Shown here one piece after another: positions 33,911-46,159 of a stretch of 64,000 bases of DNA. The DNA is from Diphasiastrum complanatum. Lineage: Eukaryota > Streptophyta > Lycopodiopsida > Lycopodiales > Lycopodiaceae. Numbering within the stretch: position 1 is the first letter of the stretch; every line of letters begins with the position of its first letter. The stretch is taken from positions 66,996,370 through 67,060,369 of the forward strand of contig CM055096.1 of assembly GCA_029204225.1 (NCBI GenBank), read 5' to 3'. The notes beneath the pieces were generated by a model that saw only the letters and a list, made by a program, of their open reading frames with translations, was not told the origin of the DNA and made no database searches. The position numbers and the translations under genes were made by a program.

Positions 33911-36900
33911 CATCTTTTAAGAGACCACGCCTGCGTATGTCTAAATTCATTCGCAAACGCATAGTGTCAATAAGAGGCTCTGGCAAGACAGAAATCAACC
34001 ACCAAATGCACGAATGAACCCAATATGGGGTGCATCTTGGCTCATAGCCAATTGATCTTAGAGCAACTTTTGCATAGGTATTTGCAGATGGAACTGTAAG
34101 GGAGGCCCGTTTTATCTTGGCCATCTTTGTTGCCACATATAGAGGAACCTGTGCAATACCATGAATTGTTTCAACATGAGGACTACTTGTATTGTGTAAA
34201 TTACTCGAGTACGAGTCTGAGCATACAAAAGTTGCATATAAATGTAAAATGCATGGATAAGCAATTTATCTCAGAAAAAAACAGCAAATCAAGTGATCAC
34301 ATAGCTGCACTGCAACATGTACAACTTGAGACCATGCAATTTAACAAAGAAATATACGACTCCACTCAGCAAAACAGTCTGAAACAGCTTTCTTATTGAA
34401 CCAAATAGCATGTACCTTAAGCCATAAAAGCTCATCATTCAAAATTAAAAGCCAGGCATAGCAGAATAGTATAACCAGGTGCAGTTTCTAGTACTTCAAT
34501 AGTCAGCTTTCAATCACAGTAGGGACATCTTTCAAAAAATTTAGGGGAGGAAATGAGCAAAGGTGTGGCACCTGCATGATTAAAAAACACAACTAGCCAT
34601 TCACTTCTCTAGTGGGCCCATGATCCAGAGTTAAAGCTTCCAAAATAGAAGAGACAAATTTTCGGTTAATAGATTCACAGCAGCTCGCAACAGCCTTACA
34701 ACTTGAAAAACGAAACAATTTCTAGCATATTTCAACTACTCAATGAAATGAGATTGACAACGATTCATATCTCTACAAAAGCTCTTACGAACTTGTGTAG
34801 TGATGATGCAGCCAAAGATTATATTACAACCTTGCTGTAACTGCAAGGTCCTTAAAAGAGCCTTGCACGTTGAAAAAGTTGATTCTATTGACTTGTGGCA
34901 ATAATTTCCAGCTGAAATCAGCTTCACAAACCTCATAGCCTGCCTCACACTGTTGTCATTTAAGGTAGCTGTTACTATGCTTTTGAAAGATGAAGCAAAC
35001 TGTATTTGCTTTAAGGTTTGCAGCAAAAATTGACCAAATAATCTTACCAATTGGGCAAATATTTGACAAGTACAACAAAAAGCGGGTTCCAAGGTGTTTT
35101 GTTAGGCACAATATTATAGATTTTTGTCAGAAGAAAATTTTGTCAACTCTTCCAATAGAAAGAGTGATAGACTATGAACAATCAGTAGAGCAGTTTTACC
35201 AGCCAAAGATGTTTTTGAATAGCCCTTGGCACATTTTCACATCCCACAATATTTATAGAACTTTACCCACAACTTAAAAAGAGCCCTACTTCAGGAAATC
35301 AAGGGAGTGTAAACACTTGGGCCTGGAGTGCAAATGAAACAAAAATGCTTACATAAACAGGTCAATTCCACTATTAAAGCAATACGTCTTCAAAAGATTT
35401 TGAATGTTTCTTTTTTTCTATCCTTCCTCCACTTTGGATAGCGTGCACCATGGAACTGTTAGAATGTGGTCTACAGATCAACTTAAAGTTTGGTTAGTTA
35501 GACTTAAAATTCAAAGAGTAATATAAACTTGATATGAGTTTTTTCACATGTTAGAAAATGAATTTAGAGTGTCAAATTGCTACAAATACCTTTTGTGGCC
35601 AGAATCTCAAAGAATCCTCTTACATCCTTTTATGCAAGTCAGTTGCATGAGTCCTCCTTTTGAATATCTTCAACATTGTTCACCCCGATGTCACCAGCAG
35701 TCATGATTGTAAAAAATACTGATCTAACAAATAAATGATGTCTCCTCTGGAAATGACTCTTAGTCATAAAAGATTATCAAGTGATTAACAGACCTTTATG
35801 GACAACCTATTAATCTCTAATTTAGCAATACTTTAGAATTCTCAAATTGATCCTAACATAAAAAATTCTTACAAATGGTGAAGGCTAGTTAAAGCTTTTG
35901 ATCTCCAAGCAAAAAAAAATTGAATTAGAGACCGAGTCTTAATTTAGATCTAAAAATAGAAAAAACTAGGTTCATTGGTTTTCGTGAGATTGTACAGAGA
36001 ATAAAGTTCTTTGATCACAACCAGATCAATCAATCAGTGGGACGTATGTATATTTATGAAATGTTTTAAATATATTGTAAGCTGCACAATCTCATTTAGT
36101 TACAATCATCTGACAAATGAATTTTGAAAAGAAAACTTTGAACATGTTACCTTTACATCAAGTACAATGTGGATTTCATTTTCAGCACTACAATCAGAAT
36201 CCCATTCTCAACTTAGGAAACTTAACTCTAGTCTCCAATCTCAATTCAAAACAAAGAAATGGGAACAGAGTAAAATGGTAAATACCTGGCATTGCACATC
36301 AATACCACTGTGCTTGTACTCCACATAAAGAGATCGTGAAAACTGATCTACGAACCTGCATTTTATGTCTAAATGAGAAGATTGTTCCATCCTAAAAGTA
36401 TGCAGAAATTATTTAGACAATCAAAGAAAAAAAGACGATTCTTAACAGAGTTTATGATATCTCGTAATGTGGAAATAACATATAAAGTATGGTGGTTAGC
36501 AGTAAAGAAGTAATTCAACCAGAAACCAAGGAAAAATTGAACTAAAGAAACAGTGTAGCTGCGGTTGAACATTAGTCTGAAGGCGTATAAGGAGAACCAC
36601 GCGTATTTCAAAAAAATTGCGGTTGTCAGAGCATGAAATCAGGAGTGTTCTTGCATCTTCACATGCAGCAAAAGGATAAGCTCCAAGATGAAAGCTCTTT
36701 AAAAACTGGTATATTTCAATAACAAAACAAATCAATAACTAAAAACGATAAAAGATTTCAAATCTATCTTTCATTCTGATTAACTTCATATCAATGCTGA
36801 TTCCCAAGGTTCACAAAAAAAACAATAGACCGCATCAAATAAAGCCGTACGCTTTCGTTGCGGCATAGAGCGTGTACAGAGGATCTGCTGGCATAATAGA

Positions 36901-37479
36901 TGCTGCTCCTGATCCGATATTGATAATGGCTCCTCGCTTGCGTTGCAACATTCCAGGCAATACTAATTGCACCATGCGAGTTGTGACATCGATATTGACC
37001 CGAATCAGATTACTCATCAATTCAGAATCTAGTTCATGGAAGAAACGAGCATAAGGATAAGACATCCCCACGTTGTTTATCAATATGCCAACCTCTAGCC
37101 CAGTCACAGCCTTAGCAATACTAGCCATGCCAGCATCCAGATCCGGATGAGTGAAGTCCACCTCTGCATACCGTGCATCCACTCCATAGCCGGTCTGTAT
37201 TTCCTTCACCAGATCCTCGAGCTTGGTCTTGGATCGCCCAATCAGCACCACATTGATCCGCTTCTTTGCCAACTGAAAGCAAAAAGCACGGCCGATGCCA
37301 TCAGTTGCACCAGTCACCACTGCCCATGTGCCATAGGTCTTGGATAGGTTCTTGCCAGGCCGCAGAAACGCCACCCACACGCCTTGCAGGAGAAGCAGTG
37401 CGAGCTTGAGGAGATAGATCACTCCCAGCGAGGCAAGAGCAAGTAGCACCATCTGCTCACCCACAACGCCTCCTCCCAT
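33894..37479 (-). CDS. KCR1: Very-long-chain 3-oxoacyl-CoA reductase (elongase beta-ketoacyl reductase)
   Basis: Second enzyme of the ER fatty-acid elongase: reduces 3-ketoacyl-CoA with NADPH to supply very-long-chain acids for waxes, sphingolipids and suberin. Three exons on the minus strand: 37479-36851, 36355-36286 and 34148-33894, with GT-AG introns of 495 and 2137 bp. The splice gives 317 residues, against about 318 in Arabidopsis KCR1. I chose the ATG at 37479; the open frame extends upstream only through a Glu-rich stretch without ATG. Residues 10-39 form a hydrophobic anchor. TGATDGIG (56-63) binds NADPH, followed by INNVG (134-138). The catalytic set is Ser190, Tyr205 and Lys209 (YAATK). 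Exon 2 reads FVDQFSRSLYVEYK. Exon 3 reads VPLYVATKMAKIKRASL and ends DAQKKE, a C-terminal lysine signal typical of ER return. No lesion is seen, so it is probably functional. Confidence 0.95.
34149..36285 (-). other. KCR intron 2
   Basis: 2137 bp between exons 2 and 3, donor GTATTT, acceptor TTGCACAG. Some short frames (for example 35092-34736) but no transposon signature recognised. Confidence 0.85.
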
Positions 37480-37620
37480 TTCTCCTCCTCCCTCTTCTTT
37501 TTCTTCTTCTGCCTCTTCTTCTTTCTCTTCGAACAAATCTCTTCTTCTTCTTCTTTCTTTACCTCACAGCTTCCCCCTCCTCCTCCTCCTGCTTTTATTT
37601 GCTTATTTGGCCCTAACTTC
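37480..37620 (-). promoter_or_regulatory. KCR 5' UTR, GA-rich
   Basis: Just upstream of the start the minus strand is a run of GAA/GAG/AGA triplets (CTT-rich on the plus strand) up to about 37560, then GGAGG repeats. GA-rich 5' leaders are common in plants. No clear TATA box was seen in the next 150 bases. Confidence 0.4.
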
Positions 37621-38880
37621 TAAGCCCCAAGGCTAGGTCAAGGGGAAGAATTTTCAAATCTCTCCCCAGTCCCATTTCAAGCTACCACAAAGTCCTCTGC
37701 GGAGGACTTTCACTTGTCGCCCATCTTTTAAATCTTAGCAAGTGAGTTGACGGGCAATGGACAACTTCCTTTTTAAACTTGGTTGGTAAATGCTAAATGG
37801 AGGGTTACAATTTGGTTGGCTCGTTTCAATCCCTGCCATACCACTGGTCCTTTTTATTTTTTATTTTTTTTAGGTTGTCTTTGACAACTGAACATGCTCA
37901 GGCTCAAGTGAATGAAACCTAGTGGAAAAGGTGCGAGCCACCTCATCTGCCCTGTGGTGACAAGTCCGTGTAAGTATGAAAGAGGGAAAAACCCATTCAT
38001 TTTCTCCTCTCCTTAGATCAATGGGATAAGTCCATTTTGAATTTGGAACTTGCCAAAGAGTGTTAGGTGAAACCACCCTTGGCTGAAATTGCCTTTCAAG
38101 AAACCACCCTTAGTTGGAATTGTCAAGAGTTTCCAGATTAGTTGGAGTTGCCTTCCAAGTGATCTAAAACATATCTATATTGTGCCACTATGGAATGTAG
38201 AATAGTGGGTGGTGCCAAGACCTTGGGATCCCCCCCCCCCCCCCCCCCACCCCCATGTGCTTCATTATTAACAGATGTAACAAGAAGGGAGTTGACCTAT
38301 AACCCTTTGATAATTTTATTTGGTATGGGCGGAGTGAGCGAGCGTGTGTGTGTGTGTGTGTGTGGGTGTGCACAGGCAGGTGTCTTGTGCATGCGGCGTG
38401 CTTGAATCTAATAAAACTAAACATTATCATCACAACACAAAAAATATGTATCTTAAAGTCAATAGAATCCATACATAGTCATCATAGTAAAAAATATCAT
38501 CTTCATAGAGCCTAGCTATTAGCAAAAGCTCCAAGTTGAGGAGAATATACTCACTTGCATCCATTAACAACCATGTTAGAACATGAAAATATTGTGGGAT
38601 CTACAAATGTCTACACATATACTTAGTTGATTTTATGTCCCAACAAGTAGTCATTCTCATCAAGATTGTGTTATGACCTGCATTAGCTACTTGTTCAAGA
38701 TGTCGTGCATTTATGCAAACTATTCAAGATTCAATGCTAAATCTACAAACTATTTAAGAACTAGAATATACTAGTAGACTATTTAAGAGGTTCTATAAAT
38801 TTGCAGGTCCATAGAAGATGTTAGAGAATATTGTAGACTGCGAAGAATGGGTTTGGAATGGAATCAACATTTTGTTCTCA
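37621..38880. other. Intergenic sequence with simple repeats
   Basis: Holds a C19 homopolymer at 38230-38248 and a (GT) run at 38344-38364. No supported gene. The frame rich in His-Thr (38472-38188, minus) is the GT repeat read on the other strand. Confidence 0.6.
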
Positions 38881-41800
38881 GGTTTGCATAAATAGAAGGT
38901 TGTCATACGTCCTAGTTTAAGATGAGAAGTCCCTAGGTTCATGGTGAAGACAAAAGTGACAAAAGAAAAATAAACAAAAGGAAAACTAGCACACCATGCA
39001 AGGAGACCCATGATGTAGTAATGTACATGATATCATGAATACATATCATACAACAAGGCCTTTAAAAGACATAAGAAAGCTGATTAAAAATACAACAATT
39101 CAAGAGCATGCTTGATAGTTATAAAAATTGAATACGGCCAACAAACATCCACCAAAAAAATTGAATCAAATTGACTACTTTATTATATGCACAAGTACAT
39201 TGCTTTCCCCAACGGTACTTCACAGTATGTGCTCCAATTGAGTTGGATGAAAGAGTTAGTGTGTCAATAAGGACTTGAGACTTAGGCTTGAATTCATTTA
39301 AAGCTCATAGCCTTCAAAATTTGGAAGCTTTGTGCTTCATTTTGTGCTTCTAATTTGATTGATGTATACTCTAAATATCTAAAAGGTATACATCATTCAC
39401 TTAATGCAAAAAGTTTAATGTTATTAAACAAACAAAGAGAGGGTCATAAGACTACCTAAATTAAGATGGGAAGTCCGTAGGTTCTTATTGAGGACAAAAG
39501 TGACAAAAGTATAATAAATAAACATGAAAACAATAAAGCTCAATTTTTTAATATAAAAAAAAAACAAATAGAAAGTCATCCCACGTCCTAGGTTAAGATG
39601 GGAGGTCCCTAGGTTCACAGTGAAGACAAAAGCCGCAAAAGAAAACTAAACAACTAGAAAGTGACATACCATGAAAGGAGACCCATAATGTAATAATGTA
39701 CAAGATATCATCCATGAATATCATACCAAAAAGGGCCTACAAAATTCTTAACAAAAGTGATAAAAATACAACAATTCAATAACATGCTTGATAGTAGTGA
39801 ATGTGGCCAACAAACATCCACCATAAAAATAAAAGTAAATTGACTACTTTATTACACTCATGTGCAATACGTTATGTTCTCCCAATGAGTTGGATGAAAC
39901 ATTTATTGTGCCAATAGAGACTTGAGACCTAGTCTTGAATTCTAGTTTGCATGCACAAGGGACACTTCAAAGCTCACGTGCTCCAAAATTTGGAAACTTT
40001 GTGTTTCATATTGTACTTCTTGATGTCGACTCTAAATATCTAAAAAGTATGCATAAATAAGTTAATGCAATAAGTTTAATATTATCAAACAAACTAAGAG
40101 AGGGCCATATGACCTTTTAAGTTAAGATGTGAAGGCCCTAGATTCATAACCAAGACAAAAGTGACAACAAACATGAAAACTACACACCATGTATTGTACA
40201 TAAGGTAATCATGTACAATACATCAAGGCTCCAAAGGTTATAAACAAACCAATAAATTCAAAACCATTTAGAGCATGCTTGATAGAATTAAACACTAAAT
40301 AAGGGAACGGCCAACGAACATCACCACAAAACAAATAACTAAATAAAATTGGCTACTTTATTATATGCATGTCAAAATTAATTTTGCGAAAGGGACTTCA
40401 CATCATGTGCTCTATTTGAGTTGGATAGAAGTGTTCTTGTGCCAATAGGGATCTGAGACCTGGGCTTGACTTCTCGTTTGCATGCACAAACACATGAAGC
40501 TCACAACCACCAAAATTTGGACACCTCGAAGCTTAGGACCACAAAAATTTGGATGCTTTGTGCTTTTTAATGTACTAAGTCTATTTACACTCCAAATTTT
40601 TTTATAGTATATAAAATGAAGTCATTGCAATAACGACAAATAGAGGGTCTTTGCACCTCCTAAAGATGGGAAGTTTTGAGGTTCGTAATGAGAACAAAAG
40701 TGACAAAAGAAAACTAAAAACACACTATGCAAGGAGACCATGATGTAATAATGAACAAGACATCATCAATGCATGTCATATGTGAGGCCAGCAAAAGTCA
40801 TAGCAAAACCGATAAAATGCAAAATTTCAAGAGCATGCTTGATAGTACTAGACATTGAATATGGCCAACAAAACATCCACCAAAAAAATTGAATTAGATT
40901 GACTACTTTATTGTATGTACAAGTACATTGCTTTCCCCAAAGGGACATCAAATTATGTGTTCTAGTTGAGTTGGATACAAGAGTTATTGTGCTAATAGAG
41001 ACTTGAGCCCTAGACTTGAATTCTCATTTGCATGCACAAGGGACTCCTAGAACCTCTCATTTTCCAAAAAATGGAAGCTTGGTGTGTCATATTGTAATTT
41101 TGTCTTGATGTGCACTCTAAATATCTAAATAGTATGCATAACCAAGTTAATGCAATTAAGTTCAACGTTGCAATATTAAACAAACAAAGAGAAGGTCATC
41201 ATACCTCCTCAGTTAAGACAAAAAATCACTCAGTTCATAATGAGGACAAAAGTGACAAAAGGAATCTAAACAGACATAAAAACAACATAGCATGCAAGGA
41301 GACCCATAATATAATCATGTACAAGATATCAATGCCTATCATACATTAAGGCCCTCGAAAGTTATAACAAACCATAATAATATTCAATGCTGCAATGTTA
41401 ACATGAAAAGTCCCTCAATTGATAACAGTGACAAAAGTGACAAAAGGAAACTAAACAAGCAGAAAAACAATGTGCTATACAATGAGATTATGTAAGGAGA
41501 CCCCTGATGTAATATTGTACAAAATATCATCAAGTCATCTCATATCATGAGGCCCTTAAAAATCATAACAAAACCAATAAGAATACAACAATTCAAGAGC
41601 ATGCTTGATAGTACTAGACATTGCATTAGTGAATGGGAAACAAACATCCACCATGATAAGCAAAATTTGACTTACTTATTTTAAGCATGTGCATTGCTTT
41701 TCCCAAAGGGACATCACATTATGTGCCCTATTTGAGCTGAATAAAAGCATTTTTGTGCCAATAAAGATCCAAGACATAGGCTTGAATTCTCATTTGTATG

Positions 41801-41898
41801 TACAAAGAATATTTCAATGCTTAGCACATCCAAAGTTTGGAAGTTTTGTGATCCATATTGTACTCCTGATACTCGATGCACACTCTTAATGTCTAACG
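38881..41898. repeat. Tandem array of diverged units of about 530-555 bp
   Basis: At least seven unit starts can be aligned at about 38881, 39433, 39566, 40096, 40629, 41184 and 41396. Five units are near full length and two partial. Each begins with AGAGGGTCAT...TTAAGATGGGAAGTCC and GACAAAAGTGACAAAAG. Then come CAAGGAGACCCATGATGTA, AGAGCATGCTTGATAG, CAACAAACATCCACC, GACTACTTTATTATATGCA, AGTTGGAT, GACTTGAGAC and ACTCTAAATATCTAAA. There is no coding capacity on either strand. Units differ by substitutions and indels, so the array is old. Confidence 0.9.
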
Positions 41899-41899
41899 A

Positions 41900-43232
41900 C
41901 TTCCCATCTCTTCTGAGTACCTTCGATGAAGATACTTATGGCAATTAGACTATGCATTTTGATTCTGCTCTTTCCTACTGCAAGATCTACTCTAGCCTCA
42001 TATAGTTTTCCTACAATGATGCTTCCTAATCTTCTCATCCTAGAGATGTCCAATAGGTTGTTAACAAGAAGAAAAAAGCCTCTTGTTTTACTCCCTTTGC
42101 TTCACTCAAGATGTCTAATGGGTTCAGACTACCTCTCTTGGTAGCATCTGGATGGATAGTTCTTATGAAAATCAACACTTGGCAATTGGTGAAGCTTCCA
42201 CAAGACAAGAAGGCAATTGGATGCAAATGGATCTTCAAGGTGAATACAAACCAAGATGGATCTATCAACAAGTACAAAGCAAAGTTGGTGGCAAAAGGAT
42301 ATGCTCAAGAGTATGGTATTGACTATGATGAAAGCTTTGCACATGTGGCAAAGATGGTAAGCATTCGAATCATCATTTCACTTGCTACACTTTTTTATTG
42401 GGATCTATGGAAAATGGATGTTTCTAATGCTTTCTTGAATGGAGATCTTCATGAGAAAATTTACATGGAGCAACCTGAGGGCTACACTTCTCAAGAGAAG
42501 CCTAATATGATATTCTTACTTCCAAGGAGTTTGTATGGGCTTAAGCAAGCACCAAGGAGTTGGTATGCTAAGCTTAACACTTATTTACTCTCTAAAAACT
42601 ACATTATGAGTGAGTACAATTATTCACTCTACTTTAGAATGAATGGTAATGATGTTACTATCCTCTTAATTTATGTGGATGACATTGTTTTAATTGGTGG
42701 TAATAATCAAGATATAGATTATATCAAGATAGCTTTCAAGAATGAATTTGAGGTTCATGATCTTGGTTACTTGCACTATATCTTAGGAATAGAAGTGAGT
42801 AGGACTTCCAAAACTACTTTTATTTGTCAAGAGAAGTATGCTAACTCTATTCTCAAAAGATTTCATATGGATGAATGCAAATTTGTTTCTACACCTATGG
42901 AATCTAATGTAATAATAACTATAAGAGGTAATAAACGATCCCTGAAGCTGGACATTATTCTCTATATAAGGCTAATAGGATCTATTATATGTCTAACCAT
43001 CACAAGACCATATCTAAGCTATTGTATTGGTAGATTCAGTCAATTCATGCTTGATATTAGTGAGTCTCAATGGAAGATAAAACAAAGAGTATTGAGATAC
43101 ATCTCGGGATCTAGAGATTTTGGCATTATGTATGCTGAATTTACACCTAACCTTTTGATTCAAACTTTGCAGGTGATCATATGGATAGGAAATCCATAAG
43201 TGCATTGTTGGGAAAGATCATGATGCCGAGAT
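41900..43232 (+). mobile_element. Ty1/copia fragment: reverse transcriptase (copia-5)
   Basis: The RT frame 42111-43199 is nearly whole: AIGCKWIFKVNTNQDGSINK, KMDVSNAFLNGDLHEKIYM, SLYGLKQAPRSWYAKLNTYL, and LLIYVDDIVLIGG with an intact catalytic YVDD near 42673. Then DLGYLHYILGIEV and a frameshift after SRDFGIMYAEF. RNase H sequence FAGDHMDRKSIS sits in another phase at 43166-43205 and stops abruptly near 43232. The part upstream (41900-42110) is frameshifted pre-RT linker. Its left edge directly abuts the tandem array. Confidence 0.87.
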
Positions 43233-43389
43233 GATAGAGTGGTGAACGGTTCCTTGGTGCATGTACTACACCAATTGGATCAGATTAGGGTAGCGAGTCA
43301 ACGACTCGTTTGATCCTACTTGATTCTAACTTTGAAGTTGTTAGAATCTATTGTATTGATTACATATATAAACACAAAGAAAGTCTTGC

Positions 43390-44000
43390 AACTTATAATG
43401 TGGAAGCGTAAGCAAAGTAATCGCACTAAAACAAAGTAAAGTTAGAAGCACTCGAACAATACTAAAATAGCATTATGCCAAAATAGAGCAACCAAAATGA
43501 TAACATTTGTTTCTTTTCATTAAAAATAATTTTTACAAATAAAAAGGGTTCTACTTATAGTAAAATGACTAGAACCCCTATCCACTTTTACTTTTGGGAC
43601 TTAGTAGTACAACTTACAATGACTTGGGAAACTTTTATCACCATATAAGTTTTTACCTGACTTTTGGTAATTTAAAAGTTGAGGTTTAATCTTATAACTT
43701 TTCAAATGTTTTACTTGTCTCATGCTAACTAATTGGCATCTCAAGTTGGGCTTATACACGCAAGATGCCATACTTGGGCATTTTGCTAGGATATCAAGGT
43801 TGGCATTTCAAGTTGGAGTTGTACACCCAAGATGTCATATTTGGGTCTTTTTTACTTCAAAATGTGATAACTTATTAGTCCATTCTATGCAAGGTGTACT
43901 TCCCGAGTATCCTTGCATTCCACTAAAATGGTCTTTGAGCTTCGTATTCCAACCCCTGCACCTTTGGACATTAGTATATATTCTTTTTTTGACAATTGGT
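43390..44000. repeat. Dispersed repeat related to 26.4-27.2 kb
   Basis: It shares ordered phrases with 26985-27195 (GGGCTTATACACGCA, ATGCAAGGT, TTCCAACCCC). In addition it carries two internal half-copies in tandem: GCATCTCAAGTTGG at 43736 and GCATTTCAAGTTGG at 43803, each followed by ...ACACGCAAGATG / ACACCCAAGATG. Probably LTR-derived. Confidence 0.55.
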
Positions 44001-44478
44001 TGATGACCTTGGCTACATCTTTTTTGGGCCTCGTTATTGACTAGTATTTTTTGGTGCAAGCCTTAATATGAGACATATAAGATTGCTGATAGTTTTTCTT
44101 CTTCTACTCAACCATTAAAAAGAGTAAAAAAGTGAGAATTATTATCCAACATCGACCTAGTACTCAATTGTAAATGTTTTTGTTCATTACTAGAATGTTC
44201 AAACCATAAGAGTCCAAGATCCAAGACATTTCACATGATGCCATTAGGATTTATCTTTCATGGAGTCTCTAAAACTTTAAATAGTAATGTTTACTAGTGA
44301 TTTTTATTTAGGTTTAGTTGTTTTCTTTATTAATTTAACATTTTCAAGCTTAAATAAAAAAACAGTGGCTTTATTTATACATGTAACCAAATCTTTTACC
44401 ATATCCTAGAATCTTATCTGGACTTGCTAGAAATTGTGCAAATTCTAGTATTAAATTCGAACCTATGACTCAAATTGA
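44000..44478. other. AT-rich sequence without features
   Basis: No ORF, RNA or repeat recognised. Confidence 0.4.
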
Positions 44479-45004
44479 CTATCCTACTGATTGAGAGTGA
44501 ATTTGTGTCGATATGATCATCACCCAGTTCTCATATGTAGAGGGCAAGCTTGAAAGCAATGTTATAATTGCGTCGTGATCGTCTATGACTGATCCGACAG
44601 CGGCCATCTGTTGCAGAAGATTAATAACCTGGCTAATGTGACTCTGAAGAGAATCACCAATAGACATTTTGAATGTGAAGAATTTCCTTCGTAGATGTAA
44701 CTTAGTAGTTACGTCCCTCACATCATATAGTGAGTTGAAAATGTCCCAAACGTCTCTAGACGTTTTAGCTTCAGCTATGTGTCCAATCTGTGTATCTGAT
44801 ATATTGAGGATAATAAGCGTGAAAGCTTTACCGTCCTTCGATTTCCACTTTGAGTCGTTGTCTTCAGGTTTTACTTTTGTACCTGTGACGACATCCCATA
44901 ATTCGTTGGCGATTAACAAGGTCGTCATCTTAAATTTCTACAAATGATAATTGGATCCAATCAGCTTGTCTGTGATAAGACCGGTTTTACTTTGAGAATC
45001 CATT
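44479..45004 (-). pseudogene. copia-6 gag N-terminal half
   Basis: The minus-strand ATG near 45004 reads MDSQSKTGLITDKLIGSNYH, then TAG in place of the Trp of the SNYHLW motif, then KFKMTTLLIANELWDVVTGT. AFTLIILNISDTQIGHIAEA, VWDIFNSLYDVRDVTTKLHL and LLSSLPSTYENWVMII follow. It ends at a stop at 44479. It is clearly the same family as the gags of copia-1 and copia-2. Confidence 0.85.
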
Positions 45005-45199
45005 TGGAACTTAGTCTGTCGATTGTATCGATGATGCTAAGATGTAGTAATGCCAACAATAAGAAATCAGTTCTCTGATATTGAAAGGTTGAAAAAAAAA
45101 ACTGAAGAGTATGATATCAACTTGATATCGTGGAAGATATGAAGTATTAGAGCTTCTGCTCTGATATTATATTGGAATCAGATAAAGAATAAAAATTAT

Positions 45200-45211
45200 G
45201 CTCTGATACCA
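45200..45211 (-). other. Primer-binding site of copia-6
   Basis: The plus strand reads GCTCTGATACCA, the reverse complement of TGGTATCAGAGC, abutting TG at 45212. Confidence 0.85.
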
Positions 45212-45904
45212 TGTCGAAAAGTGGTATGTGCGGAAGATAGGTCTAGCTTGAAAAGGAAAAGAATGAAAAGAATTCGTATTTAGAAAGAAAACTTTTCGTG
45301 CATGGCAAAATAAACTATCTTCATCTTTCCAATGCATGACTATGCCTATCAATTTCAAACAAGACAATAGTGATAGAAATCACGTTTGATCTTATAGTAA
45401 CTAACTTTGAAATCATCAGTACTACAGTGATTACGTAGCCAAACAATTAAGCATCAAAAATTATCAGACAAATAATTATTCACGAAGAAATACAGAAATG
45501 CATAGTATTGATTCAAAAAAAGTCGTGCTCTCTATGCTATCTCTGAGCGGCTAATATGAAAGTATGAATTAATGCGCAATGCTGATAAGTAGTAGCACAA
45601 TAGCAATCTCTAAAACAACTCTAAGATGTGAGCTAGAATGCTCAGGAGTGTTCAAGCTTGCAGGCTTGAGAGAGAGAGCTAACTATTCAAACGCTTATGA
45701 TAATTTTGATTTGCTTGCTTGATTTGTATGAAAATAAACAACTATTTATACTGAAAAATTAGGTTGTCAATTGCGATCGCCAGTTGGCTGGTGATGCGCT
45801 GACATCCATCCGGTCCTTGTCATTGATTGCTGATAAGCAGTGAAATTGGCCGTAAATGTTCTGTCTGCCTAAATGAACCAAAATTGTAGCTCTGCAGAAT
45901 TGAA

Positions 45905-46155
45905 CTAAAACAGCCACATGCGACACTGTCAGGTTTTTTGCACAATGCCAAAAAAGTCGAAGGTGCCCTTAAATATCATTTAGGGTTGCCCCACAGATTG
46001 CCAGAGTCATTTTCTTAACATTTGAGGCTCTTTGGAAAAAAGCGAAAAATGCGACACTGCATATTTGAACGAGATTTTTGACATGCAAAAAATGCAAAAA
46101 AGATGACACTGCATTTTTACACGAAATTTCTGTCAGGCAAAAAATGCGATACTGT
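45905..46155. repeat. Short tandem repeats in the copia-6 U3
   Basis: The phrases AAAAATGCGACACTGCAT, AAAAAAGATGACACTGCATT and AAAAAATGCGATACTGTCG recur at intervals of about 50-60 bases, with ACATGCGACACTGTCAGG before them. Placed upstream of the LTR TATA box, they look like an enhancer-type repeat. Confidence 0.6.
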
Positions 46156-46159
46156 CGTT

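Larger units (their letters stand above)
44479..46155 (-). mobile_element. Ty1/copia 5' end: LTR, PBS and partial gag (copia-6)
   Basis: On the minus strand an LTR (about 46155 down to 45212) is followed by the PBS at 45211-45200 and gag from 45004. The LTR has a TATA-like TATAAATAG near 45750-45760 (minus). Everything downstream of gag codon 150 is absent. Confidence 0.75.

Noticed and set aside
38188-38472. His-Thr-rich and Pro-rich frames on both strands
   Set aside because: They arise from the GT run and the C19 homopolymer; the flanking sequence has no protein character.
38881-41898. CRISPR-like array because of regular repeats
   Set aside because: Unit length of about 540 bp, diverged units and plant context exclude CRISPR.
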